Assembly (NCBI GenBank): GCA_949358305.1
Contig: OX442315.1
Span: 26,686,427 to 26,750,426, forward strand
DNA: 64,000 nt
Source of the DNA: Strigamia acuminata
Lineage: Eukaryota; Arthropoda; Chilopoda; Geophilomorpha; Linotaeniidae
Direction of reading: 5' to 3'
Part shown: piece after piece, positions 40,984-56,542 of the stretch
Layout of the letters: the number at the start of each line of letters is the position of its first letter
Numbering within the stretch: position 1 is the first letter of the stretch
Notes under the pieces: model-generated
The model's input: only the letters and a program-made list of their open reading frames with translations
Databases searched by the model: none
Told to the model about the DNA's origin: nothing
Made by a program: the position numbers and the translations under genes

Positions 40984-43836
40984 TTAAACTAAAAACAAAC
41001 TGCAAGAACGTCCTCCAATCTGCTGCTGGTTGAGTTCCCGCACAGCCTTCTGTGCATCCGACGGCGTTCTGAACGAAATCCTCGCTTCACCCGTCGGCTG
41101 TCTCTTTTCGTTATACTTTCTTATTATACTCTCCTCGGTCAAATCGAAATCACGGAAGAAATCAAGCATCTCGCCGATGGAGGCTCTATAAGGTACATTT
41201 CGAACCCCAACCACACACCCCGGTTTCCCGAACCCTTGAAGGTCACGTGGCAACCCCTCGTGTCCCACCCCGACCCCGACCCCCGCGCCAGAGCCAGCGC
41301 CAGCGCCCCACTCGTTCGGCGCTTGCAACAACGGCCCTCTTTCGCCATTTCCGCTTCTCCCTTCGCCCATCATCCTGTCTATCGGGGCTCTTCGGTCATC
41401 CATGGATGACCTCATCGGTTGCCGATCGCCTCTCAAGGATCCAGAAGCAGAAGTAGGCCGTTGGGGAATTCCTAGCGCGTCCATCATTTCCTTCCTGGAC
41501 ACCGCTTTCACTTGAATCACTCTCGATCCGATGCACTGTTTATTCTTTCTCAATGCTTGTTCGCATTCTTGAACGGATTTGAATTCGCAGAAAGCGTCAC
41601 CCGACGGCTGACTGCTTTTGTTCAGCATTATGTGAATGGTGACCGGCATCACGTTGACCGCCGAGAAAAACTCCACTATGTCCCTGTCGGTGGCGTTGAA
41701 CGGTAGCCCCTGAATCAGAATGCAATCCGAACCCCCCCTCGGACTCGGACTCGACGCTCGTTCCATCTCCTTCTTCCCCTCCGACGTGTTCCTCGCCGTG
41801 GCCATCCTCTCGCGCGCGATCAAACACAACTCCAGATACTTGTGTCCGATTTTCTTCTTCGAGTTGGCCGCTTGCTTCGCGTCGATCACCGAATCGAATT
41901 CCACGAACCCGTTTCCGGTCACGTCACCGGACCGGTCGCGCTCCATCAACACACTCACCACTTTCATCCCTTCGAACAAATCGACGATCTCCTCCTCCTT
42001 GAAATTAAACGGCAAGCCACGAATCATGATGCAAGTCGTGTACTCCGAATCCGAACTTCCTCTGTTGTATCGGCTGTTGCCCATTTTCTCGAAATAGTTA
42101 TCGGAACACGGCATCATCTCGACGCACTTCGTCCCCAGGTATTGGCCATTTCGCTTCAACGCCTCGTTTCGAACGACCTCGGAATTGAAACGGACGAGAG
42201 CCGACGTCAGTCGACCACCGGACTCATTCGGAAACAATTTAATACCGTCGTGCGCGATTTGAAGACCTCGGAAGAAGTCGTAAATGTCGCCGCGACTCAC
42301 GTCGTAGTGCATGCCAGACATTTCGACGCAGAAGCCGCTGGAAGCCTGTCGTTTAGCCGGCGGATAATCATCGAATCGATCGTGCGCGCGGCCGTTAGAA
42401 GCGCCTCGGTAATCCACGCCCCGACTATCATTATCCATCACTCTTCGAGGTGGTGGTGCTTCGGCTTGGAAATCGTCCGAACCGCGCCGCAGCATGCCCC
42501 GACCCCCGCCCATGGGTTCGTAGGGCGCTCTTCTGTCCATACCGACATTTCTTCCGCCGTCCGCGGAATACTGGTCGCGTCCACGTCGTTCTCCCGCACC
42601 GAACGGCTCGGTCATTGGTGCAAAGTTCGCCTCCATTCCAAACGCATCTCTCCCTACTCTCGGCTCAAATCCTTGTCGTACCATGGGCAGCAGAGGTCCT
42701 TTTCCGTATCTATCGCCGCCGACTTCACCCACGTCGCCCCCGAATCGCCCTCTGCCCATTCCGAAGGGCCCGTCCCCGCGGCCCCGTCGCTCCTGATTAA
42801 AATCCCTCGCACCCAACCCTTCGTTACTTCGTCGTTCGTCGAACCCAAACCCATCTCGTCGTCCATCTCCCATTCGGATCGCTTCTTGACCAACTCTCAT
42901 ATCCGCACCTGCAATCGGAGGGTCGCGACTCCACCGAGTCCTCCCAGCACGTCCCAGCGGCTCCCCGCTTTGTTGCGGCCCGTCCCAATCCTTATTGTCG
43001 AATCCCTGTCTCAGGGGCCCGTGTGGCGGTGGCGGGCCCTCCGGTGGCTCGTTCCACTGGCCGCGGTTCCTCCAATCTCCCGGCATTCTTTCGTCCGGTG
43101 GTACGAAGCCGGAATTAACCGCGGGTCTGGCGGGGCCGAACGGTCCGAAGCCGACGGGGCCCATCTGCGCGCCGCTGTTGAGCGGCATCATGCCGGGTCG
43201 GGGTCCCATCATTCCCATTGGTTCCCGTTTCATTTCTCCCATTTTGTCGTCCCTTTTTCTCGTGTCGTCTCTTCTGTTCCGCTCGGAACTCCGCCTCACG
43301 TCCCTGTCGTCCTTGCGCTTGGTGTCTCGGTCTTTGTCTCGACTCCTGCGCGGACTGCGACTCCGACTGCGGCTTCTCCGACGTCGTTCTCGTCCTCCCC
43401 GGTCTCTTTCTCGAGATCTTTCGCGGCTGTTTCGGTCCCGGCGCCGATTTGTGTCTGGTCTAGCGTCGCCCCACCGCCCACCCGGCTGTTGGGGCATGTT
43501 TTCTTGCATGTTGGAGTTGATGACTGGTTGGTTCTGTGATGGTGGACTGCTTACGGGGCCTGTGGTTGATTGAGTTCTCGCCATTTCGATCACTTTCTGC
43601 ATTTCAGACCGCGAACTAAGCAGTAATTTGACGCGCGAGTCCTTGATCTTGCCGATATCAATAAGCATTGCTTGGCGTGCATCTTCGTCGCTTCCAAAAG
43701 CTATGAACGCATCTCCTAAATCGCCGCCGACAATGTGAACCCCACCTTCGGGGATCATTAACCCTTGAAAATATTGTCGTATATCCAAAGCGCTTGCAGA
43801 CCACGGCAGTCCTTGAAGTCGAATGATGACACTCAT
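40984..43836 (-). CDS. RBM12: RBM12/RBM12B-type RNA-binding protein with five RRMs
   Basis: A single uninterrupted coding exon encodes 950 residues. It starts MSVIIRLQGLPWSA, soon after a probable 5' UTR splice acceptor (CTTCAG). The first RRM (to about residue 80, containing GGVHIVGG and AMLIDIGKIKDS) matches the N-terminus of human RBM12. An Arg/Asp/Ser-rich segment follows (about 140-220), then a long Gly/Arg/Met-rich region. Further RRM-like domains lie near residues 500, 600, 700 and 870, and the last (KYNEKRQPTGEARISF) resembles the C-terminal RRM of RBM12. Human RBM12 and RBM12B coding regions are also intronless. RBM12 proteins are nuclear RNA-binding proteins related to the hnRNP F/H qRRM group; their targets are poorly defined. 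The gene is divergent from TMEM67, as RBM12B is in human. Confidence 0.9.
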   Translation of the reverse strand: MSVIIRLQGLPWSASALDIRQYFQGLMIPEGGVHIVGGDLGDAFIAFGSDEDARQAMLIDIGKIKDSRVKLLLSSRSEMQKVIEMARTQSTTGPVSSPPSQNQPVINSNMQENMPQQPGGRWGDARPDTNRRRDRNSRERSRERDRGGRERRRRSRSRSRSPRRSRDKDRDTKRKDDRDVRRSSERNRRDDTRKRDDKMGEMKREPMGMMGPRPGMMPLNSGAQMGPVGFGPFGPARPAVNSGFVPPDERMPGDWRNRGQWNEPPEGPPPPHGPLRQGFDNKDWDGPQQSGEPLGRAGRTRWSRDPPIAGADMRVGQEAIRMGDGRRDGFGFDERRSNEGLGARDFNQERRGRGDGPFGMGRGRFGGDVGEVGGDRYGKGPLLPMVRQGFEPRVGRDAFGMEANFAPMTEPFGAGERRGRDQYSADGGRNVGMDRRAPYEPMGGGRGMLRRGSDDFQAEAPPPRRVMDNDSRGVDYRGASNGRAHDRFDDYPPAKRQASSGFCVEMSGMHYDVSRGDIYDFFRGLQIAHDGIKLFPNESGGRLTSALVRFNSEVVRNEALKRNGQYLGTKCVEMMPCSDNYFEKMGNSRYNRGSSDSEYTTCIMIRGLPFNFKEEEIVDLFEGMKVVSVLMERDRSGDVTGNGFVEFDSVIDAKQAANSKKKIGHKYLELCLIARERMATARNTSEGKKEMERASSPSPRGGSDCILIQGLPFNATDRDIVEFFSAVNVMPVTIHIMLNKSSQPSGDAFCEFKSVQECEQALRKNKQCIGSRVIQVKAVSRKEMMDALGIPQRPTSASGSLRGDRQPMRSSMDDRRAPIDRMMGEGRSGNGERGPLLQAPNEWGAGAGSGAGVGVGVGHEGLPRDLQGFGKPGCVVGVRNVPYRASIGEMLDFFRDFDLTEESIIRKYNEKRQPTGEARISFRTPSDAQKAVRELNQQQIGGRSCSLFLV

Positions 43837-43875
43837 TGTCGAAACCTGAAGGTCAAGAATCGAGTTGCAAATATG

Positions 43876-43913
<38 letters not shown>

Positions 43914-45445
43914 GAATATTTTTAGCAATCAGATATAGTGTTCTTTTTTTCTTTAAAAAAAATAATATAAAAAAAATTAGATATAATATTAACCAATAAA
44001 ACAAAAAATTTAGTGATTTAATTGTAGAGACTAAAAAATCACCGATTTATCCAAGTTTTTGTTGTAAATGGAAACATACTAAAGTCAATACAAAGATAGT
44101 AAAATCTTAGATTGCAATACTCGGAAAAGAGACGGTTAAAGATCAGAAATCGGACAGATTGGAAGCTGTATAACTCCGCCCGTAAGAATTGGATTCAAAG
44201 GTTGCTGTGCCGCATTTACATCGTAATTTGCAACCTAAGATTTTTAATTGTACGAATAAAATTTAATCCAACTCGGCTAAATTGGTGATTTTCAGTCGGC
44301 ATGATTCTCGAGTCAGTTTTAAAAAAATTAATAAATAAATCCAATTCCAACTAAAAGCTTTAAATTCTTGTGTTGCAATTGAAACGTGATTTCATAAAAA
44401 TTTCTAAAATTAACTGATGATAAGTATATGTAACGAGTTAAGACTATTGATACGATACTAATTTTTTTCCATCATTAAAAAAAAAAAACTATCAAAAAAA
44501 AATATATATTTTTAAAGATATTGTAGCAATAGATTTCTTAAGTGAAACGAAGCTTTCTTTCCCTTCCGCGTAGAATTGCATCGGATTTGTTAAGAAACAG
44601 AGCAGAATCGCCTTGTTCTCCTTTATTTTTCTCCGCTTCAAACGACGGGAATTCAGATGAGGAACAGTTTTAAGTCCAGGTCAGATATACATATACGTAT
44701 ATATAATATATACACATATCTCAAAGATTGGAATATAGTAGTAATGTGTTTTCAATAAGAGATTATAAATTGCCTCAGTAATGGCAGATCAATAAAAGCA
44801 AGCTGTTTTTTTATATACTTGAATTGCAGACCAGCTGATAAAGGATTTGTGCTTTGATTTATCTCTGCAAAATGTCAAAACTGATAATTTGAACAACCCA
44901 GATGGGCAAACAGACGTTTCACGATGATAAGAGCGGCTTCCATGTTTTATTTTTAAATCAAGGGTGTTTGATTTTAATGCCAGAAACCTTTTTTTTTCTC
45001 CTAGAGGTAAACATTTGTCCGCCTGTATTCAGCGGACCAATTAACCGATGATTAAAAAAACTTAACATTTTTATCTAGCGATTTTTAACTCAATTATGTT
45101 AATAATAAAAAAAACCGGACAAGCAAAATTACAATACTGAACCTTAAAGTTGTAATAGTCGTAGGTACGAAATGATTATTAAGTATAGCTGAGCTTCATT
45201 TGACAGGAAAATTGCAAGAAAATTACTTAGAAGTGATATTAGGAGGGGAAAATAGAGACATGTGAACAGGATCCTGTCACCAAAACGATTATGCAATTAC
45301 ACAATAATACGTTTAACTCATGATGGATCAACTCAAACGGTGACAAAAACATAAACACAAAAAAACAAGTCGAAGAAATAAAATGAGAGAAGTTAATAGC
45401 GTAAATCAATATGTGGAATATCAGTTTTCTCTCACTCGACTGAAC

Positions 45446-45476
<31 letters not shown>

Positions 45477-47486
45477 CGCCCGGGAATGACCGCCAGGAGG
45501 ATAATGCAAAGGCAGTTGAAATGAAGAAATTCTGCAAGGTGAAGTAACTTTCTCGATGTAAAAATTGGACAAAATCTTTTTGGAGTCTAACCAAATCAAA
45601 AGGACACAACCTCGGTTTAACCTTTAAAAAAAAAAACACCATTATAACCAATTGTTTTTTGGGCCCCGTATTTAATTTTATCTTGGACCTCCCTCGTGGT
45701 TAGTTAAACTGAGGTTCCATCTACTATTGTTTCATTTCATTTCTATTTTCGATAACGAATGTTGAAGTCTCGCCGAGATTTTGCACCTTTTTGTCAAGCG
45801 ATGTTTAAACACGTTTAAAGCGAAATTTAAATAGCTCAAATCATTTTCCTTTTGAATATTGCAACCAAAGGATTCAGCACTCTAATTTGCCAACACGAAA
45901 ACAAACAAAAGACTTGGAAAAATAATTCCCAGATTTTGGTCGTTTCCTCCAATTTGTTTTTGGAAATATTTTTTCTTTCTTTCCAGTATTTTTAGCCCCA
46001 GTTGGTTATCCCATTAAAATATAGAAAAGGACATCAAATTAAATTTAAAGTTTTTTAAGACCTCTACTTCGTTGGTCGCTGTCGTGTGTAAAGACGTGTG
46101 GATTTAATTAAAAAATCGCACTAAAACTACTGCGGTTTGTGCGCACGAAGACCTTGCAAAGTCCGTGGTTTGCAACAAAAATTTCCCGTATTATTTTATT
46201 TGCAGTCAAAGCCAACAACAACCGGTTATGTGCTTTCGACATTATCAACACAAAGTTGAATCATTTTCTACCTGTGGAAATGATCTTGTGTAAATAGGTG
46301 ATATTTAATACTCTCATTTGTTGAAGAGAAAAGTAATTTTCTTTTTTCCTGAAATAAAGTACTGAACTTTATGTTTGTGATCAAATAACGTATTAAAATT
46401 CTCAAAATCGAAATGTTAATCTTTTTGGGCCGTGGTTTATTAGCTGACGGACATACATAACGTCCGTGATAAGCTAATCTAAAATTGCCTATCAAAGTAT
46501 TCAGCAGGAAACTTTGTTGGTTTTTGTCAAAAACAGGATAACATTTAAATAAAAACATGTTCGCTAGTCTGGGAAGCTTGTGTACACATGTTCCTGGATG
46601 TGTTTTGTGTCAAATCTTATTGAATTTCAAATTATATCGACATAGTTGACATTTGCAAGTTAAAACACTAATTAAGATATCTGCTTGTTTCTTATCTGCG
46701 TAGAAAAACGCTGGATTGTGCAGGTAGAATCTTCTTGACGAGGAAAACGCCGCAGAAGACCTCACGTTGCATTATCAACCAAACGAAATGGAATCTTGCG
46801 AAAGCTTATCAAAATGGCCATTTTGTCACGAGAGGGTGACTTCCGAAGTGCAAATTCTACGCTTATAAGTAATAAATTCACTTCTATTCTCACTCACAAG
46901 AAACCTAAATGCATTAAAGGCGACAATCTGCAGTGGTCGTTTTATACTTCCAACTTGTAGATAGAAGAAAATGAAACTGGATATGGCGGGAGTTAAGAAT
47001 CACGTGACACAAACTGACGCCAACGATGCCCAACACAAAACCAAGAACGAAGCAATTAAATCAACTCTCAGCATTTATTATGAAGATTTTACCTGCCAAA
47101 TCGCTTACCAGTATTATCTAGGTGCTTAAAATTTCTTCGCAGTTAATTTGTATAACGCACTTGATCCGCGAATTGCTGTAAACGAAGATGAAATGAAAAG
47201 CACTAAAAACCACAACGTGATAACAAGAAAATGGCGGCACTTTTCTTTAGTTGCTGAACGAGCGTGCAATTGGCTAAAATCGGGGATAGAGAAAATAAAT
47301 GTATCAAACTATTTATGACTGAAATAATTACGAAATTTTTTCTTACAATTATTAAAACAAAAGCGAGCAGGCAGAACGTTAAGCGGACCATACCTTTCAC
47401 TCACGTACCACTCTTAATCCAGTTCCTGAACAGGATCCAGTTTTGCCGGAAGATGGATCTGCGTTGCAGGATATGTTGGTTTACAC
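43837..47486. promoter_or_regulatory. Divergent intergenic region between RBM12 and TMEM67
   Basis: This holds a probable RBM12 5' UTR intron, whose acceptor lies just upstream of the RBM12 start, and the promoters of both genes. A run of 28 A's at 43882-43909 lies in that intron and reads as poly-T on the RBM12 sense strand. At 47228-47238 AAAATGGCGGC is a consensus YY1 element, which often marks transcription starts. TCACGTGA lies at 47000-47007. These suggest a shared promoter around 47.0-47.3 kb. I see no other gene here. Confidence 0.45.
45447..45473. repeat. (CAG)n trinucleotide repeat, about nine units
   Basis: An uninterrupted CAG run followed by CGGCGCC. It reads as an Ala or Gln stretch in short open frames that have no other coding support. 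Confidence 0.9.
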
Positions 47487-51881
<4,395 letters not shown>

Positions 51882-52108
51882 ATATTTCATATTTTTAAAT
51901 AAATAAAAAGCTGTCAATATAAACCGACACCATTTATAAACAATTTTTACTACGTATATATTTTTGTAACCGGCAACAACAACATTTATCACAATAAAAC
52001 AACTTTAAAAAAAGGCATTGAATGCTTAATTCCCCGTGTTAACAACAAAAATAGCTGCACAAACATCAAAGAAAAATATATATATATTCAAACGCATTAA
52101 ATAATAAC
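51882..52108. other. Short convergent spacer between TMEM67 and the SLC10 gene
   Basis: Only 227 bases separate the two stop codons, so the 3' UTRs must be short or overlap. AATAAA copies for TMEM67 lie shortly after its stop (about 51898-51908). Confidence 0.6.
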
Positions 52109-54094
52109 TCATTGGTCAATTTTTAAATACGCTGGCTCGTTGCCATTTTCTAACGATTTGTTCGAATCGGGAGTATTGGACCCACTGTGAGTGCACATGT
52201 CATAGGCACTTTTATTCCTCTCTTTAATCCATCTTCTTACACGGAAAACAACTAACAACGTCACCAAAGGGATCGGCATCATTATAGCCGATGCCACTGG
52301 AATAACTGACGTAAGATCAGCATCAGGCTGTGGTAAAGAAAAGCCTAACAGAACTATCGTGATACCGGTATTCTGCACACCAGTTTCAATAGAAATAGCT
52401 ATAATATCTTCAAAAGGAAATCGAAAGATTTTTGCTAAGAGAGCACCAAAAATGTATCCTAACCAAGCGACACAAAGCCCGGCCACCGCGACCCGCCAAG
52501 TGAATATTTGGAACATGTATAAATTTGCAAATATGCCAAAAATTACAATAAAGAGAATCATAAACAAACTGCATGGTCCCAGAAGACGACGGCAGAAATT
52601 CGATACTTTAGGAAAGTATCTTTGGAAAAGGAGGCCGAGTCCGACCGGCAACACAAGGACAGCTAAGGATGATGTTATGTTTGTGTATGGGATTTTTATC
52701 TTGCTACTATCAAATATTTGTCTTCCCAATGTAAATAACCAGAGCGGCATTGCAGCTAAGAATAAAATAAAAGGATATCAGTAAGGTTATACCTTTTTGG
52801 GTTGATCCTATAGTTACCAAATGCCAAAGCATTGCTTAGAAATGTCATGGTAATGCTGAGATTTAGATTGCCGCCTAATAAATATGTCCACATGTTGCTT
52901 GCGCCGCCACCTGGACTGCAACCTAGGGTGAACAGACCTAATCTCATGTTGGGTGATGTGAATATGATGTGAGCCAAACCAAATGACATCTAAATAAATA
53001 AAAATAAAATAAAATAAATAAAAATAAAAATAAAAACTAGTTTTAATTTTCTTATCCCGTGTTTTATCAAAAATATTAATGCTGGAATGCATCATTTCTT
53101 TCAACCTGAGTTACATAACTTTATTTATCATTTTTTCCTTGAACTTGAAAAGTCCTTCAAAAATATCCTCATCTGGACATTAAATGGGGAGTAACAACTC
53201 ACCTTTACTGAAATACACAAGTTAAATTATCTTGACTTTTTATAGACAGCGTAATGACAGCTCACAAGGAAGTTATTACTTTATATCCATAATTCTTATT
53301 AATGAAAAAGCATCGATATATTCCATTAGATAAATTAAAGAGGCCAGAAACTGCCCTGTTTTAAGAAATACAGGTCATAATAACTGGAACATATATTAGT
53401 TTTGATAATTATCAATAATATCAAGCCTGGTTGAGCTTGAATCCGGAAAAAAATAATTCCCAAGTGTAATTACTCGAGATTAACGAAAATAAAAAATGAT
53501 AATTACCAAAGGCATGAAAAGAAATTGACTAACGAGTCCCACGGCCGGTGCGATGGGTTTCTTTAACGTCGCCTTAACGACGTCCAAATCAAGAGAACAG
53601 CCCATGTTTACATAGTTAAGACCGACCAAAGTTGCCACCGAAATGATGAATACTTTATCGATGGTTCGTCTAGGCCGAATCACGCTAACGGGCAGTAGTT
53701 CCGAATCAACTTGTGTCTCGGCTGTTTTGTCATCATTTGAAGCTCGAATTTTTACAGTTGTGTGCCCAAGGAATCGACCAGTTAATATAAACGATATATT
53801 TTCTGGGACATCGGACGACGATATGTAGAATGTCTTATTGCCAACCACTTGCGCGATTTGGCAGTCTGCCGTTATCACGTCTAATTGCTTCGGATGGAAT
53901 CCAATATCTTTAAAGTCCGGTACGGTGAAATTAACGATTTGTTGGGCTCCTTCTTGCAGTTTCTCGATGTTTTCCGGAATGAAATTCGCTTGAAAAGCTG
54001 CGGCTGCTGACGCAACGCCGGTGCAAAGAAACCATAACGGACACAGAAGGAAAAGGTATAAAATAAAGAGATGAATCGGCCAGAGTGGACACAT
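52109..54094 (-). CDS. SLC10-family sodium/bile-acid-type cotransporter with a long extracellular N-terminus
   Basis: Three coding exons read leftward, 54094-53507, 52989-52818 and 52755-52109, join in frame to about 468 residues. A signal-like hydrophobic start (MCPLWPIHLFILYLFLL) precedes an extracellular region of about 120 residues with N-glycosylation sequons (NFT, NKT, NIS). The SLC10 transmembrane core follows. Conserved family blocks are seen: FLFMPL before the second exon, GCSPGGGASN (the GCCPGG..SN motif) and ETGVQNTGI (the E-T-G-x-Q-N sodium-site motif). Family members move bile acids or steroid sulphates with sodium across the plasma membrane. The long N-terminus is more like SLC10A3/SLC10A5 than SLC10A1/A2, so the substrate cannot be named. 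A 5' UTR exon boundary (TTTCAG) lies just upstream of the ATG. Confidence 0.88.
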
Positions 54095-54100
54095 GATCTC

Positions 54101-54793
54101 CTGAAATAAAGAAGACAAAAATCAAACCGAGCACGCACTGTCATCGATACGTTCGGCGATCGCACTTTGATCGCGGTAACATGTGGGTCAAATTATATAA
54201 TATTTACAGAAACTATGTTTTTTAAGCTGGTTTGCTATTGAACTTTACCTGCACTTATTTCGTGGACAGTTGTTGACTTACAGAAGTAGGCCAGATACTA
54301 AGAAATGTATCTTAAGAAAACTGAAATGAGGTCACATGTACGTGGTAGTGAAGGACGATTGCGGATTTGAGCGCCACCCGTGTAATAACGAATTAGCTTC
54401 GGGATTGGTTGATGTAAATTTGTGTGATGTTTCTATGTTAAATTTGAGATTTATTTGCGTAATATAAGCGACCGGTTAGAAAAACAAGTCTAAATTCTAT
54501 TTAAGAGACCTGGTTTTGAGTGTTGCAATGGCAACTTCCGTTTGGAGGGATTCTGGGAATAATAAACCGAGTAGTTTGTCTTATTTTGTAACATTATTTC
54601 CTTATTAATTTATCATAAACTTGCAATTTGTAATCGGTGATTTTAAAACAAATAAACTCGATGATTATCCCAAACAACAAATGGCTGTAAGCACACTTTA
54701 TTTAGTCCTTCTCTATTTTCCAAATATTAATACATTTTGGTGAGCACAAAATCCAAATTATATTTCTTGAATCTGTTTTTAATTTATTTTTCA
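54101..54793. promoter_or_regulatory. Upstream region of the SLC10 gene
   Basis: It presumably carries the SLC10 5' UTR exon and promoter. GTTGCAATGGCAAC at 54532-54545 is a near-perfect RFX X-box-like palindrome. No open frame with support is seen. Confidence 0.35.
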
Positions 54794-55432
54794 GTTGGAT
54801 AAAGGAAGCGAATAAAAGCCCATTGTTGGTGAACAGGAAAAAAATGTATTTTTATACTTCTTGCTTACCTTATTTGATAAAAAAATTAATGTTTTTAAAC
54901 AGTCTGGCCTTTTGTCCAGGGATAGAATGGTAACATTTCAATTTGGTAATTTCCATAGAAATTAGGATTTTAGAAAAAAAATTAATAGCTGTTATTATTC
55001 TTTTAATCTCAAATCCTTTATGCATTTGTTCAATTGTAGTTTTGTTGCTTGTGGTTGCTTCCCACCAGTTTTATGACCTACATGGCATGACCCATCTTTA
55101 GTTCTAAAAGTCAATTACTTGCTGGGGGTCTCGATTTGAATATGGAGACAACTAAACGAATCAAGGATCTTAATCTATTTGTGAATACATTGAACAAACA
55201 AAACGCCATGTTTTTATTTTTATTATTTTTATTTATACCTTTCTACTTATATCAGTCAAATCTTATCATTTGTTTTCATCTTATTTTTGGCCGCTCAAGG
55301 TTAGTAATTCTATTTCAAAAGTGAAACGAATAAAAAAAAAATGTTGATGTTGATCGGAATTTCAGGTCACAATACACAATTTGGACTAAATATTTCCAAC
55401 CTGGAAGTTGTCGAAAGAAACCTACAAAATGA
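54794..55432 (+). pseudogene. Decayed TMEM208-like gene
   Basis: Pieces of a TMEM208-type protein appear in order but not in one frame. Near 54795-54870 there is KGSE, a stop, then KPIVGEQEKNVFLYF, like the family's K-G-x-K-Q-I-x-E-E-N start. At about 55070-55145 FMTYMA, a TGA stop, then PIFSSKSQLLAGGLDLNM matches the conserved block that in human reads ARAAFS..GGMDLNM. A hydrophobic stretch follows, and after a TTTCAG acceptor YTIWTKYFQPG resembles the family C-terminus. TMEM208 is a small ER membrane protein (SND2-like, protein targeting to the ER). Two in-frame stops and at least one frame change point to a pseudogene. Sequence error or unrecognised splicing remain possible. The family match is from memory. 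Confidence 0.5.
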
Positions 55433-56542
55433 AAAGGAGAGCAGTTCAGTAAAATATGTATCGATCTTTTCTATAAATAAGATGCATAAATTATACAATA
55501 AATGCGCACATTAAAAGCAAGCATTTCTATTTTCCACCAAAAGTAATTATTTATATTTTCGTGTCGTTGCTCGCAATCGTTTCGCAATATGAAAACAAAC
55601 TTTCAACTGTAACTCTAAAGTGGATTATACGTTTAAAATGCTAGCGATAAGGACATTCACATTGTCCTACAAATAAGAATTAAGTCGTCCAAATGAGGTC
55701 AACTCTTTTCTCTGATAAAGGGCAACTATTTTGTTACTCTCTACTAATTTCTCCGTAATTATCTGGTAAAAAGTGTAGTGTGTAGTAAAGCTCGACATTG
55801 ACTCCACCACATTGTGACGAAATTTTGTCGAAGCTGACCCGCCTTGCATAATGAGAACCTGGCAATGCCCAAAGGGGAAACTGTTGAGACGGTTAGTGAC
55901 CTGCAAAAACCAATCCATGAGCTAGTCTTAAAAGTCGCCACCCAACTACTGCACCAGCCACAAACACGCGGAAGTTAAACGTATTCAGTTGCATTATTCG
56001 CAGTTTGTAGCAGTTCAGCAGCTCACATTACCACTTTGACACACCGAATTTGCCTCGGTTTGCGTCAGGATTAACTTTTATAGGGATTTATTCAATATTC
56101 GATACTCTCAATCAACGGGACAACTATTTGTGCCTTCAGGCACGGAAAAGGTCACGGTCAAAAGGCAGAAGATTGGAATTGGCTTGGTCATGCGTAACCT
56201 AATTTTCCTTAGTTGAAGACACAAATTTTCTGGCAAGTTTGTGATCACAAAAATGTAAGAATCATTGACACGTCGCAAATATTTTTCTAGATTAAAGGTA
56301 ATTGTTTGTTGTACTAACATTTTTCTTGAGTACGTTTCTTTTTACTTGTTAAATGGTGTGAGTTTTACTGGTTCGCATTTTTTTTGGCACTAATCCCATT
56401 ATTTTTTTTTTCTTTTTGATGTTGAACTTCACGGCTGAGTTCGTATTGACATTTCTTGTTCATGATCTGCACGCAGAGCGCATTGCAGTAAAACACGAGT
56501 TAATTTTGTTAGAATTAATTCTTATTTGCTATGAATTTGCAG
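55433..56542. other. Intergenic region and probable 5' UTR of the CRAL-TRIO gene
   Basis: No supported gene. A splice acceptor (AATTTGCAG) directly abuts the CRAL-TRIO start codon, so a 5' UTR exon should lie in this stretch, probably after about 56300. I see nothing else. Confidence 0.45.

Noticed and set aside
41842-43539. Long plus-strand open frame of 565 codons
   Set aside because: It lies exactly antisense to the RBM12 coding exon and reads as low-complexity Arg/Ser/Pro; it is a shadow of biased codon use.
43837-44004. Hydrophobic N-terminal extension of RBM12
   Set aside because: It is the translation of the intron and its poly-T tract; a splice acceptor lies just before the Met at 43836 that matches the family start.
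52359-52784. Plus-strand open frame of 141 codons
   Set aside because: It is antisense to the third SLC10 exon and has no domain of its own.
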